The notes beneath the pieces were generated by a model. It had not been told where the DNA came from and ran no database searches. It worked only from the letters and a program-made list of their open reading frames with translations. The position numbers and the translations under genes are program-made. Positions 1 to 6,262 of a stretch of 6,388 nucleotides of DNA are shown piece by piece. Each line of letters begins with the position of its first letter. Within the stretch, counting starts at the first letter, position 1. The stretch comes from Longimicrobium sp. (GTDB taxonomy: Bacteria > Gemmatimonadota > Gemmatimonadetes > Longimicrobiales > Longimicrobiaceae). The stretch covers positions 1 through 6,388 of the forward strand of contig JAUJMI010000228.1 in assembly GCA_030446945.1 (NCBI GenBank). Reading direction: 5' to 3'.

Positions 1-77
1 AGGGCCCCGACGGCGCCCTCTACGTCGTCACCGACGCCGAGAACGGCGAGCTGCTGAGGATCGCGCCGCGCAGGTGA
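1..77 (+). CDS. C-terminal end of a PQQ-dependent (glucose/sorbosone-type) sugar dehydrogenase, partial
   Basis: The reading frame is open from the window edge (first full codon at 3) to a TGA at 75-77 and encodes 24 residues: GPDGALYVVTDAENGELLRI, then APRR. The pattern GPDG-x-LYV-x-TD...NG-x-LLRI-x-P is the closing blade of the soluble glucose/sorbosone dehydrogenase beta-propeller, as in the YliI/Asd type. Those enzymes use PQQ to oxidise aldoses and are usually exported to the periplasm. Only the tail is visible, so catalytic and PQQ-binding residues cannot be checked, and another beta-propeller protein with the same last blade is possible. The gene converges on the S41 peptidase gene, with a large inverted repeat between the two. 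Confidence 0.65.
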   Translation, partial: GPDGALYVVTDAENGELLRIAPRR

Positions 78-96
78 AGGCACGGCCGGCGGAAGC

Positions 97-281
97 CTCA
101 CGCAGAGCCGCAGAGACGCAGGAGAGGAGAACAACGAGAGAAAAGCGTAAAACGGCCACACAGGGGAAAAGGCGAGGGCACGGAGAACTCCCTTGGGTGT
201 TCTCTTAGTCCCCTCCGTGGATCTGTGTGACACCATCTGTTCTCATTCTTTTCTCTCCTGCGTCTCTGCCCTCTGCGTGAG
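97..281. repeat. Nested inverted repeat (about 185-bp imperfect palindrome) between convergent genes
   Basis: The outer arms are 97-126 and 253-281. Both contain CTCACGCAGAG followed by GCAGAGACGCAGGAGAG in inverted orientation, and they differ only by CC versus a single base between those blocks. Further matched pairs nest inside in the correct order: CACACAG (157-163) with CTGTGTG (223-229), CACGGAG (179-185) with CTCCGTG (213-219), and GAGAAC (183-188) with GTTCTC (199-204) around a CCC-TT-GGG centre. On either strand it could fold into a long cruciform or RNA hairpin. It lies between the stop codons of two converging genes, so it could end transcription from both sides, although no U-tract is seen. 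From memory, 'CGCAGAG.CGCAGAGACGCAG' resembles a dispersed intergenic repeat of several high-GC phyla; this could not be searched here. No transposase or coding potential is seen. Confidence 0.8.
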
Positions 282-323
282 ACCAGCCGCTCAGAATGCA
301 CACAGCTTTCCCGTAACCCGGTA

Positions 324-1967
324 TTAGGGCCGGCGGAGCCTGGCGAGGATGGCATCCAGCGCCGGGTCGCGGCCGGCGCGGTAGTCGGCCCAGCTCGCCA
401 TGGCGCGGATGTCCGGGGTGAGCGGGGGCGAGGAAAGGTCGTAGCACGGCGTGTTCGCCGGGCACGGCGCGGGCGAGTAGCTGTGCGCGCCATTCGCGAA
501 ATGAGCCTTGAGGCCGGAATTCGGCAGCCGCACGTTGCCGCCCTCGGCCCACGTCTCCAGCTCGTCCCCCACCGGCTCGCCCACGATGGTCACACCGCCC
601 GCCTGGCGCCACAACGCCACCTGCGAGATCCCCGCGGAAAAAGTCGCGCGCCCGGTGATGATGAAGCGGGGGATGCCGCGCGTCCGCTCCTCCAGCGTCT
701 TCATCAGGCCGGCGGCCAGCGTCAGGTTCCCGCCCGTGTTGAAGCGCACGTCCATCACGAAGGCCGTGGGACGATGCTCCGCGACCGCAGCCTGGAGCCG
801 CTCGCCGAAGCGGGCGGTGTTCTCGTCCACGCCATCCTGCGAGCGGTTGTACTGGAAGTAGAGCACGCCGCTCTCCGGCAGGTACTCGAACCAGTAGTTG
901 CGGGTGGGATTGCGGAGATACAGCGGGAGCGGGCCCCGCCGCGCCGACAGCGCCTGCACCCAGGTCGAATCGATGCCGGGGTGGCGCGGCGTCAGGTCCC
1001 ACCACGCCTCCACCGCCCGATCGCGCCGCGCCAGCGGAAGCGGCCTCACCACGGCCCGCGATGCGCCCCCGCAGCGCGACACGGCGAACGCCACCGAATC
1101 GGCCGACGGGATCATCCCCAGCCCGTGGAGCACCTGAGGGCTGGTGAGCGAGTACACGCTCATGTAGTCGCCCCACGACCTGTTGCCGGCGAACAGGGGC
1201 GCCACCCGCTCCCTCGCCTCCCGCGCGCCCACGCCCGCCACCGCGTCGACCCGGCACCCCAGCAGACGGCGGTGCTCCGGCGTCGTGCGCACCACGTAGA
1301 GGCCGTCGCTGAACCACCACAGGCGCACCGGCAGCCGCCGCAGCTCGGTGGCGTTGCGCAGGATGTAGAGCCGGGTGTGCGCGTTGTTCCCCAGCGCGAT
1401 GGCCGACGCCACCCGCACGACCACCTCGTCGTCGCCGAGCTCCGCCAGGCGGCCGCGCGTGTCCGCGAGCCGTTCCAGGAAGCGCGCGCGCTCGGCCGGT
1501 GTGAAGCTGCGGTCCAGCTCCACGAAGCGCGTGGTCAGCGCGTCGATGTCCTGCTCCCACGCCTCCACGCGGTCGCGCGGCTTGGGGTAGTCGGGAACGC
1601 GGCGCAGCGTGAAGGCGATCGTGTCCGCCCCCTGCCGCACCCTGCCGGCGAGCTCGCGGTCCTGCACCGCGCCGTCGATCAACACCGCCCGCGGCCCCTC
1701 GCCGATGCGCATCACCACCGAGTCGCCCGCCAGCCGCGCCTCGCTCGCCTTCAACGTCTGCCCGAGGATCTCGAGCGTGGTTCCGGGCTCGGCACCTTCG
1801 GGACGCAGGTTGAGCGTGATGAACTGCGGCCACGTCGGCGACCTCATCACGCCCTCCCAGCTCCCGTGCAGCGCACTCGCGGATGGGGCGGGCTGCTGGG
1901 CTGCGAGGGCTCCGCCGAGACTGAACGGCGCCAGGAAGATGCAGACGGCGCGAAGAAGGGACGTCAT
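324..1967 (-). CDS. Exported S41-family peptidase-like protein (third gene of the PadR-permease cluster)
   Basis: 547 residues from the ATG at 1967. This start is chosen because it puts a signal peptide at the N-terminus: hydrophobic core about residues 3-20 and an ALA-AQ cleavage motif at 20-24. A GTG start at 2021 would add 18 residues before the signal. Only a weak GGAT precedes the ATG. The mature protein has a GSWEG-containing N-terminal region (about 35-125), a helical segment with a NNAHT motif (H197), a PDZ-like stretch (about 234-284), and a C-terminal S41 core with MDVRFNTGG (about 405-413) and the putative nucleophile S444 in TFSAG, followed by IVGEPVG. This matches S41 serine peptidases of the tricorn/IRBP-like, non-CtpA kind. 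The CtpA-type lysine about 25 residues after the serine is absent. C502 and C508 could form a disulfide. The protein probably acts in the periplasm or is secreted. Its substrate is unknown. It lies 85 bases after the permease, probably in the same transcript. Confidence 0.83.
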   Translation of the reverse strand: MTSLLRAVCIFLAPFSLGGALAAQQPAPSASALHGSWEGVMRSPTWPQFITLNLRPEGAEPGTTLEILGQTLKASEARLAGDSVVMRIGEGPRAVLIDGAVQDRELAGRVRQGADTIAFTLRRVPDYPKPRDRVEAWEQDIDALTTRFVELDRSFTPAERARFLERLADTRGRLAELGDDEVVVRVASAIALGNNAHTRLYILRNATELRRLPVRLWWFSDGLYVVRTTPEHRRLLGCRVDAVAGVGAREARERVAPLFAGNRSWGDYMSVYSLTSPQVLHGLGMIPSADSVAFAVSRCGGASRAVVRPLPLARRDRAVEAWWDLTPRHPGIDSTWVQALSARRGPLPLYLRNPTRNYWFEYLPESGVLYFQYNRSQDGVDENTARFGERLQAAVAEHRPTAFVMDVRFNTGGNLTLAAGLMKTLEERTRGIPRFIITGRATFSAGISQVALWRQAGGVTIVGEPVGDELETWAEGGNVRLPNSGLKAHFANGAHSYSPAPCPANTPCYDLSSPPLTPDIRAMASWADYRAGRDPALDAILARLRRP

Positions 1968-2052
1968 CGAGGATCCAGGGGCGCGGGGGACGGCGGCAGA
2001 CTGCCATGTAACCTCTGACACTCCGAACCGCCGCCGGGTTGGAATCGCCCCC

Positions 2053-4704
2053 TCACTCCGTGCGCATGGTGACGATGGGATCGACGCGGGTGGTGCGGCG
2101 CGCCGGGATGTAGCTGGCGAGCCAGGCCACGCCGGTGAGCACTACCACCACGGCCGCAAAGGTCGCCGGGTCGGTGGGGCTCACGCCGTAGAGGAGTCCC
2201 CCCACGAGGCGCGACAGGAGGATCGCACCCACGATCCCCGCCACCATCCCGGCCAGCGCCGTGCGCATGGCGCTGCGCTGCACCAGGGCGCGCACACTCC
2301 CCGGCGGCGCCCCCAGGGCGAGCCTGATCCCGATCTCTCGCGCGCGCCGCGCCACCGAGTACGACACCACACCGTAGATCCCCACGGCCGCCAGCAGCAG
2401 CGCCACCGCGGCGAACGCGCCGAGCACCAGCATCGTGAAGCGGCGGTCCGCCACCGACTCCACTACCCGGGCGCTCATGGTGGCGAACTCGGCGGGGACC
2501 TCCGGGTCCAGCGCGGCGATGCGTGCCCGCGCCGCTCCCACCACGCTGGACGGCGGCACGCTGGTGCGGAGCGTGAGCACCGACGACTGCGCGCCGTTGG
2601 GACGCTGCAGGTAATGGACGTAGATCTCCGGCTCGGCCTCCGTCAGCAGCCCGCCGTGGCGCACGTCACCCGCCACGCCGACGATGGTGATCCACCGGTC
2701 CGGGTAGATCCACGAGTCGTTGGCGAGGTTGCGCACCCGTTTGCCGATCGGGTCGCCGCCCGGCCAGAGCTTCTCGGCCAGCGAGCGGTTGATGACCGCC
2801 ACGTCGGGCGTCCCCGCGTGGTCCTCCGGTCCGAACAGGCGTCCGCGCAGGAGCGGGATCTTCATGGCCGCGAAGTAGCCGGCGCTGGCCACGCGGTACC
2901 CGGGATGCACGCCGGCCGCGTGCGAATCGCCGCGCCCCTCCACATCGAAGCTCCCGTTGTGCGCCATCCCGCCCAGCGGAAGGTGCTGGATCAGCCCCGC
3001 CGCCTCCACCCCGGGGATCTGCTCCAGGTCGCCCAGTAGGCGCTGGTAGTACGCCGCCTTCGCGGGGTCCTTGGGGTACCTGGAATCGGGGAGCGAGACG
3101 TCGACGGTAAGCACCTGCCGCGGGTCGAACCCCGTATCCACTCCCAGCACCTGGCGGAAGCTGCGGAGGAGGAGGCCCGAGCCGACCAGGAGGAGGATCG
3201 CCATCGCCACCTCCACCCCCACCAGCCCGCCCCACACGCGCCCGCGATGCCCGCCGGCGTTGCCGCGCCCCCCGGAGCGGAGCGCCTCGCCCAGCTCGCC
3301 GCTCGAGCCCCGGAAGGCGGGGACCAGGCCGAAGAGGAGCGTGGTCGCGAGCGCGGTCGCCAGGGCGAACCCGAGCACCCGCGCGTCCAGCCCGATCCCG
3401 CCGGTCGCCACCAGCGCACGCGGGCCCACGGCGACGAGCCCCCTCAGCACCAGCACCGCCACCCCCAGCCCCGCCGCGGCGCCCATCAGCGAGAGCACCA
3501 GGCTCTCCGTCAGGAGCTGGCGGACCAGCCGGCGGCGGCTGGCGCCCAGCGAGGCGCGGATGGCGATCTCCCGCTCGCGCCCGGCCCCGCGCGCCAGCGA
3601 CGTGCTCGCCAGGTTGGTGCACGCCACCAGCAGCACCAGCGCCGAGGCGCCCAGCAGCAGGAGCAGCGGGAGCCGCAGGTCGCCCACCAGCACGTCCTGC
3701 AGCCGCTCCACCCGGGCCCCCACGGCGTCCATCGCGCTCCCGTGGCGCACCTTGAGGGCGGCGGTGATCCGGTCCAGGTCGCGCTCCGCCTCGGCCACGG
3801 TGACGCCCGGGCGCAGCCGGCCGACGGCGGCGTAGTTGTGGGCGGCGCGCCCCTCGATGATCCCGTCGCGCTCCAGCGGAACCCAGAGGTCGGTCTCCGC
3901 GGGATACGCGAAGCCGGCCGGCATCACCCCCACGATCTCGAAGGGATCGCCCTCCCAGTCCAGCACGCGGCCCAGCACGTTGGGGTCGCTCCCCAGGTGG
4001 CTGCGCCAGAACGACTGGCTCACCACCATCACCCGCCTGCCGCCCTTGCGCGCCTCCTCCGCCACGAAGCCCCGTCCGCGCGACGGCACGGTTCCCATCA
4101 CGCGGAAGAACTCGCCGGACACTCCCGTGACCCTGGTCCGCACCGCCGAGTTCGCCCCCAGGATGGTCGTCATGGGGACGAACTCGGGGTTCCAGTGCAC
4201 GGCCATCGCCTCGAAGGTGCGGTTCGCCGCGCGCCAGTCGAGGAAGTTGTCCCCGGTGACCGCCATTTCCGCGCGCTTCTCGTCCAGCTCGCGGAGCACC
4301 ACCACGCGGTCGGCGTCCCGGTAGGGCAGAGGGCGCAGCAGCGTGCCGTTCACCACGCTGAAGACGGCCGTGTTCGCGCCGATCCCCAGCGCCAGCGTCA
4401 GCACCGCCACCGCCGTGAACCCCGGGCTCTTGCGCAGGGTGCGCAGCGTGAAGCGTACGTCGTGCCCCAGCGCCTCCATTATCCCGATCCCGCGCACGTC
4501 GCGCGCTTCGTCCTTGAAGCGCTCCACCCCGCCGAAGTCGCGTAGCGCGGTGCGCCGCGCCTCAGCCGGGTTCATCCCCGAGCTCACACGGTCTTCGATC
4601 TCCATCTCCAGGTGGAAGCGCATCTCCTCGTCCATCTCGCGCTCCACCCCGTCCCGGTCCAGCATTCCGCGCAGCCACTGCCGCGCACGGCCGATGAGCG
4701 ACAT
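2053..4704 (-). CDS. ADOP-family FtsX/MacB-like ABC transporter permease
   Basis: 883 residues. The order is a charged cytoplasmic prefix (about 18-90, with MDEEMRFHLEMEIEDR and a LRDFGG motif); TM1 (about 97-119); a MacB-type periplasmic domain (about 120-340); TM2-TM4 (about 345-368, 401-426, 443-463); TM5 (about 493-514); a second periplasmic domain (about 520-752); and TM6-TM8 (about 757-785, 815-840, 847-866). The cytoplasmic coupling motif occurs twice, as REREIAIRASLGAS (about 376-389) and RAREIGIRLALGAP (about 787-800), so the protein is an internal duplication. The tail RVDPIVTMRTE is typical of the family. These features define the acidobacterial duplicated orphan permease (ADOP) group, whose members usually sit next to a PadR gene and have no adjacent ATPase. 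No ATPase is encoded in this window. The substrate is unknown. Translation starts after a strong GAGGGGGGG ribosome binding site. Confidence 0.93.
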   Translation of the reverse strand: MSLIGRARQWLRGMLDRDGVEREMDEEMRFHLEMEIEDRVSSGMNPAEARRTALRDFGGVERFKDEARDVRGIGIMEALGHDVRFTLRTLRKSPGFTAVAVLTLALGIGANTAVFSVVNGTLLRPLPYRDADRVVVLRELDEKRAEMAVTGDNFLDWRAANRTFEAMAVHWNPEFVPMTTILGANSAVRTRVTGVSGEFFRVMGTVPSRGRGFVAEEARKGGRRVMVVSQSFWRSHLGSDPNVLGRVLDWEGDPFEIVGVMPAGFAYPAETDLWVPLERDGIIEGRAAHNYAAVGRLRPGVTVAEAERDLDRITAALKVRHGSAMDAVGARVERLQDVLVGDLRLPLLLLLGASALVLLVACTNLASTSLARGAGREREIAIRASLGASRRRLVRQLLTESLVLSLMGAAAGLGVAVLVLRGLVAVGPRALVATGGIGLDARVLGFALATALATTLLFGLVPAFRGSSGELGEALRSGGRGNAGGHRGRVWGGLVGVEVAMAILLLVGSGLLLRSFRQVLGVDTGFDPRQVLTVDVSLPDSRYPKDPAKAAYYQRLLGDLEQIPGVEAAGLIQHLPLGGMAHNGSFDVEGRGDSHAAGVHPGYRVASAGYFAAMKIPLLRGRLFGPEDHAGTPDVAVINRSLAEKLWPGGDPIGKRVRNLANDSWIYPDRWITIVGVAGDVRHGGLLTEAEPEIYVHYLQRPNGAQSSVLTLRTSVPPSSVVGAARARIAALDPEVPAEFATMSARVVESVADRRFTMLVLGAFAAVALLLAAVGIYGVVSYSVARRAREIGIRLALGAPPGSVRALVQRSAMRTALAGMVAGIVGAILLSRLVGGLLYGVSPTDPATFAAVVVVLTGVAWLASYIPARRTTRVDPIVTMRTE

Positions 4705-4717
4705 GGTCCCCCCCTCA
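4705..4717 (-). promoter_or_regulatory. Ribosome binding site of the permease, overlapping the padR stop codon
   Basis: On the minus strand the junction reads TGAGGGGGGGACCATG. The TGA is the padR stop (4717-4715), and its last two bases begin the GAGGGGGGG Shine-Dalgarno block (4716-4708), three bases before the permease ATG at 4704. This fixes the permease start. It also suggests translational coupling: a ribosome finishing padR is already positioned over the permease initiation site. Confidence 0.8.
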
Positions 4718-5044
4718 GGTGGCTTGCAGGACGAGGTCGACCGCGCGCGAGAAGAGGCTCCAGCTCGCCTGCTCCCGCGCCAGCTCCTTTCGCCCGGCGG
4801 GTGTGAGCGAGTAGAACTTCGCGCGCCTCCCCTCGGGCGAGACTCCCCACTCGGCGTCGATCCACCCCTGCCCCTCCAGCCGGTAGAGCGCGGGGTAGAG
4901 CGACCCCTGGTTCACCTGCAGCACCTCTTCGGACATCTGGCGGATGCGCTTGCTGATCCCCCAGCCGTGCAGCGCCCCCAGCGCCAGCGTCTTGAGGATG
5001 AGCAGGTTGAGCGTGCCCTGCAGGAGATCGGCTTCGGCCTTCAT
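4715..5044 (-). CDS. PadR-family transcriptional regulator
   Basis: 109 residues, the usual size of short PadR proteins. The N-terminal winged helix begins LLQGTLNLLILKTLALG, a signature of the family. The helix-turn-helix continues through HGWGISKRI and the recognition helix GSLYPALYRLEGQGWI (about 47-62). The wing includes RRAKFYSLTPAGRKEL (about 73-88), and a short C-terminal dimerisation helix follows. The ATG at 5044 is supported by GGAGA (5055-5051) at normal spacing. PadR proteins are dimeric repressors released by small ligands. Here it is the first gene of the cluster and lies directly downstream of an inverted repeat overlapping its promoter, so autorepression of the padR-permease-S41 unit is the likely role. 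The ligand cannot be deduced. Confidence 0.95.
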   Translation of the reverse strand: MKAEADLLQGTLNLLILKTLALGALHGWGISKRIRQMSEEVLQVNQGSLYPALYRLEGQGWIDAEWGVSPEGRRAKFYSLTPAGRKELAREQASWSLFSRAVDLVLQAT

Positions 5045-5073
5045 CGGGTTTCTCCGGGCTCGGTGGATACCTC

Positions 5074-5113
5074 GACTGTCTACAACAGGATTGCACGCTT
5101 GTTGTCGGATGTC
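5074..5113. promoter_or_regulatory. Probable PadR operator, ACAACA-N12-TGTTGT inverted repeat
   Basis: ACAACA at 5082-5087 is mirrored by TGTTGT at 5100-5105. The symmetry extends outward to GAC at 5074-5076 and GTC at 5111-5113. Compared as 14-base half-sites, the arms agree at 10 positions. The repeat covers most of the padR promoter and starts 30 bases upstream of the padR ATG, as expected for an autoregulatory operator. Binding by this PadR is inferred, not shown. Confidence 0.6.
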
Positions 5114-5115
5114 AA
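5087..5115 (-). promoter_or_regulatory. Probable sigma-70-type promoter of the padR-permease-S41 cluster
   Basis: On the minus strand a perfect TTGACA (5115-5110) is followed after 17 bases by AATCCT (5092-5087). This is a weak -10 that keeps the A at its second position and the T at its sixth. Transcription would begin around 5080, about 35 bases before the padR ATG. The -35 box and spacer lie within the ACAACA/TGTTGT inverted repeat. The -35 box is convincing; the -10 is less certain. Confidence 0.5.
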
Positions 5116-5360
5116 GGTATTCCTCATCCGGTGGGATTCACCCGCCCCGCGGACGCGGGTACAAACCCCCTGCGTGTGCGCAATCGATCACTGCCCCACG
5201 TCGGACCAGAGGGCCAGCTCTTCCATCCATTCCAGCCGGGACCGGCGGCATCACGGCGATTCAGTGGCATGGAACGCTCGTTGAATGAGGCGGGACGAGG
5301 AACCCGCGTTCCCCGGCAGCCCGGCGTAGCGCCTCACCCGATCCCGGACGATCCACGCCC
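5116..5360. other. Divergent intergenic region upstream of the MtfA-like gene
   Basis: No supported gene is seen here. Short open frames cross the stretch but lack a ribosome binding site or a recognisable protein. It holds a short GC-rich palindrome, CCCGCG-GA-CGCGGG (5146-5159), with no T-tract. Nearer the MtfA-like start there are two overlapping inverted repeats: GGAACGC (5271-5277) with GCGTTCC (5306-5312), and GCGGG (5290-5294) with CCCGC (5303-5307). No convincing plus-strand -35/-10 pair could be picked out, though the promoter of the plus-strand gene should be here. Confidence 0.5.
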
Positions 5361-6197
5361 ATGCGACCCTGGCTTCTGCTCATCTTCGTCGCCGTTCTCC
5401 TGGTGGGCGGCATCCTCTGGGCGCGGACGCGGAAGCGCGCGCGGCGGCAGGAGGTGCGAGAGCAGCCTTTCCCCGCGGCCTGGCACGAGATCCTGCTGCG
5501 CACCTTCCCGCTCTACGCACGCCTCCCCGGGCCGGACCAGGATCGGCTCCACGGGCTCGTTCAAGTCTTCCTGGCGGAGAAGAACGTCGAAGGGTGCGGC
5601 GGCCTGGAGCTCACCGACGAGATCCGCGTGACGATCGCGGCGCAGGCGTGCGTCCTCCTCCTGCGCCTCGACGACGCCAACTACTTCGCCGACCTGCGCT
5701 CGATCCTGGTGTATCCGAGCACCGTGGTCCCCGTGTACGCGCGCACACACGGTCACGGGGCGCTGGTGGAGGAGGCGGAGCCGGTTCTCGGCCAGTCCTG
5801 GGAGCACGGCACCGTGATACTGGCGTGGGACAGCGTGAAGCGCGGATCCGCGATCCCCGACGACGGCCGGAACGTGACCTTTCACGAGTTCGCGCACCAG
5901 CTGGACCAGGAGACTGGGGAGGCGGACGGCACGCCCTACCTCTACAGCCCCTCCGCTCTGCGCGAGTGGAGCGCGGTAATGGGAGAGCACTACATCGCGC
6001 TGCGGAGTGCCGTGCAGGGTGGCCGGAAGACGTTCCTGGACGACTACGGCGCGACCAACCCGGCCGAGTTCTTCGCCGTCGCAACCGAGTTCTTTTTCGA
6101 GAAGCCGCTTCAGCTCCAGAGGAAGCACCCTGACCTGTACCGCGAGCTGGCGGAGTACTACGGCCAGGACCCCGCCTCCTGGCCCGCGAAGTCCTGA
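5361..6197 (+). CDS. MtfA-like (peptidase family M90) zinc-dependent peptidase with N-terminal membrane anchor
   Basis: 278 residues. A hydrophobic helix (about 4-20) is followed at once by the basic stretch RTRKRARR, so the positive-inside rule predicts a single-pass anchor with the catalytic domain in the cytoplasm. The domain resembles MtfA: F-x-x-AWHEILLRTFPLYARL near 37-55, VTIAAQACVLLLRLDD (about 90-105), ILVYPSTVV, then VTFHEFAHQLDQETGEADG with HEXXH zinc ligands H175 and H179 and catalytic E176, and further on NPAEFFAVATEFFFEKP, where E236 is the likely third ligand. E. coli MtfA binds the repressor Mlc and affects glucose uptake; nothing here shows a Mlc or PTS link. The start ATG has only a weak GGACGA (5346-5351) upstream. 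The gene is divergent from padR and converges on an alpha/beta hydrolase gene 65 bases away. Confidence 0.9.
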   Translation: MRPWLLLIFVAVLLVGGILWARTRKRARRQEVREQPFPAAWHEILLRTFPLYARLPGPDQDRLHGLVQVFLAEKNVEGCGGLELTDEIRVTIAAQACVLLLRLDDANYFADLRSILVYPSTVVPVYARTHGHGALVEEAEPVLGQSWEHGTVILAWDSVKRGSAIPDDGRNVTFHEFAHQLDQETGEADGTPYLYSPSALREWSAVMGEHYIALRSAVQGGRKTFLDDYGATNPAEFFAVATEFFFEKPLQLQRKHPDLYRELAEYYGQDPASWPAKS

Positions 6198-6262
6198 CGC
6201 CGGGGCCGCCGCTTTCTCCGTGACACCCGCCCCACGTCGTGAACGCGCGGCACCGCCCGTGC

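Noticed and set aside
97..281. CRISPR array or insertion sequence
   Set aside because: There are only two arms, in inverted rather than direct orientation, with no regular spacers, no transposase frame and no target-site duplication that I could find.
205..2007. Long open frame on the minus strand (600 residues) overlapping the S41 gene
   Set aside because: It is a frame shadow: low-complexity Arg/Ala/Gly sequence with no domain, while the overlapping frame has a signal peptide and S41 motifs.
483..2018. Long plus-strand open frame (511 residues) antisense to the S41 gene
   Set aside because: The composition is His/Arg/Pro-rich, as expected for the complement of a high-GC gene. No domain or ribosome binding site is seen.
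1968..2021. Upstream GTG start for the S41 gene
   Set aside because: It would place 18 polar residues before the signal peptide and has no better ribosome binding site. The ATG at 1967 is preferred, though its own site is also weak.
3247..4545. Plus-strand open frame (432 residues) antisense to the permease
   Set aside because: It is Gln/His/Arg/Ala-rich with no motif. The permease frame opposite is clearly real along its whole length.
5271..5300. ECF-sigma promoter suggested by GGAAC at 5271
   Set aside because: No matching -10 element (CGTC-like) occurs at 16-17 bases, and GGAAC is expected by chance in this DNA.
6198..6262. Rho-independent terminator between the convergent MtfA-like and hydrolase genes
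   Set aside because: Only 4-base stems such as GCAC-CGCCC-GTGC are present, and there is no T-tract on either strand.
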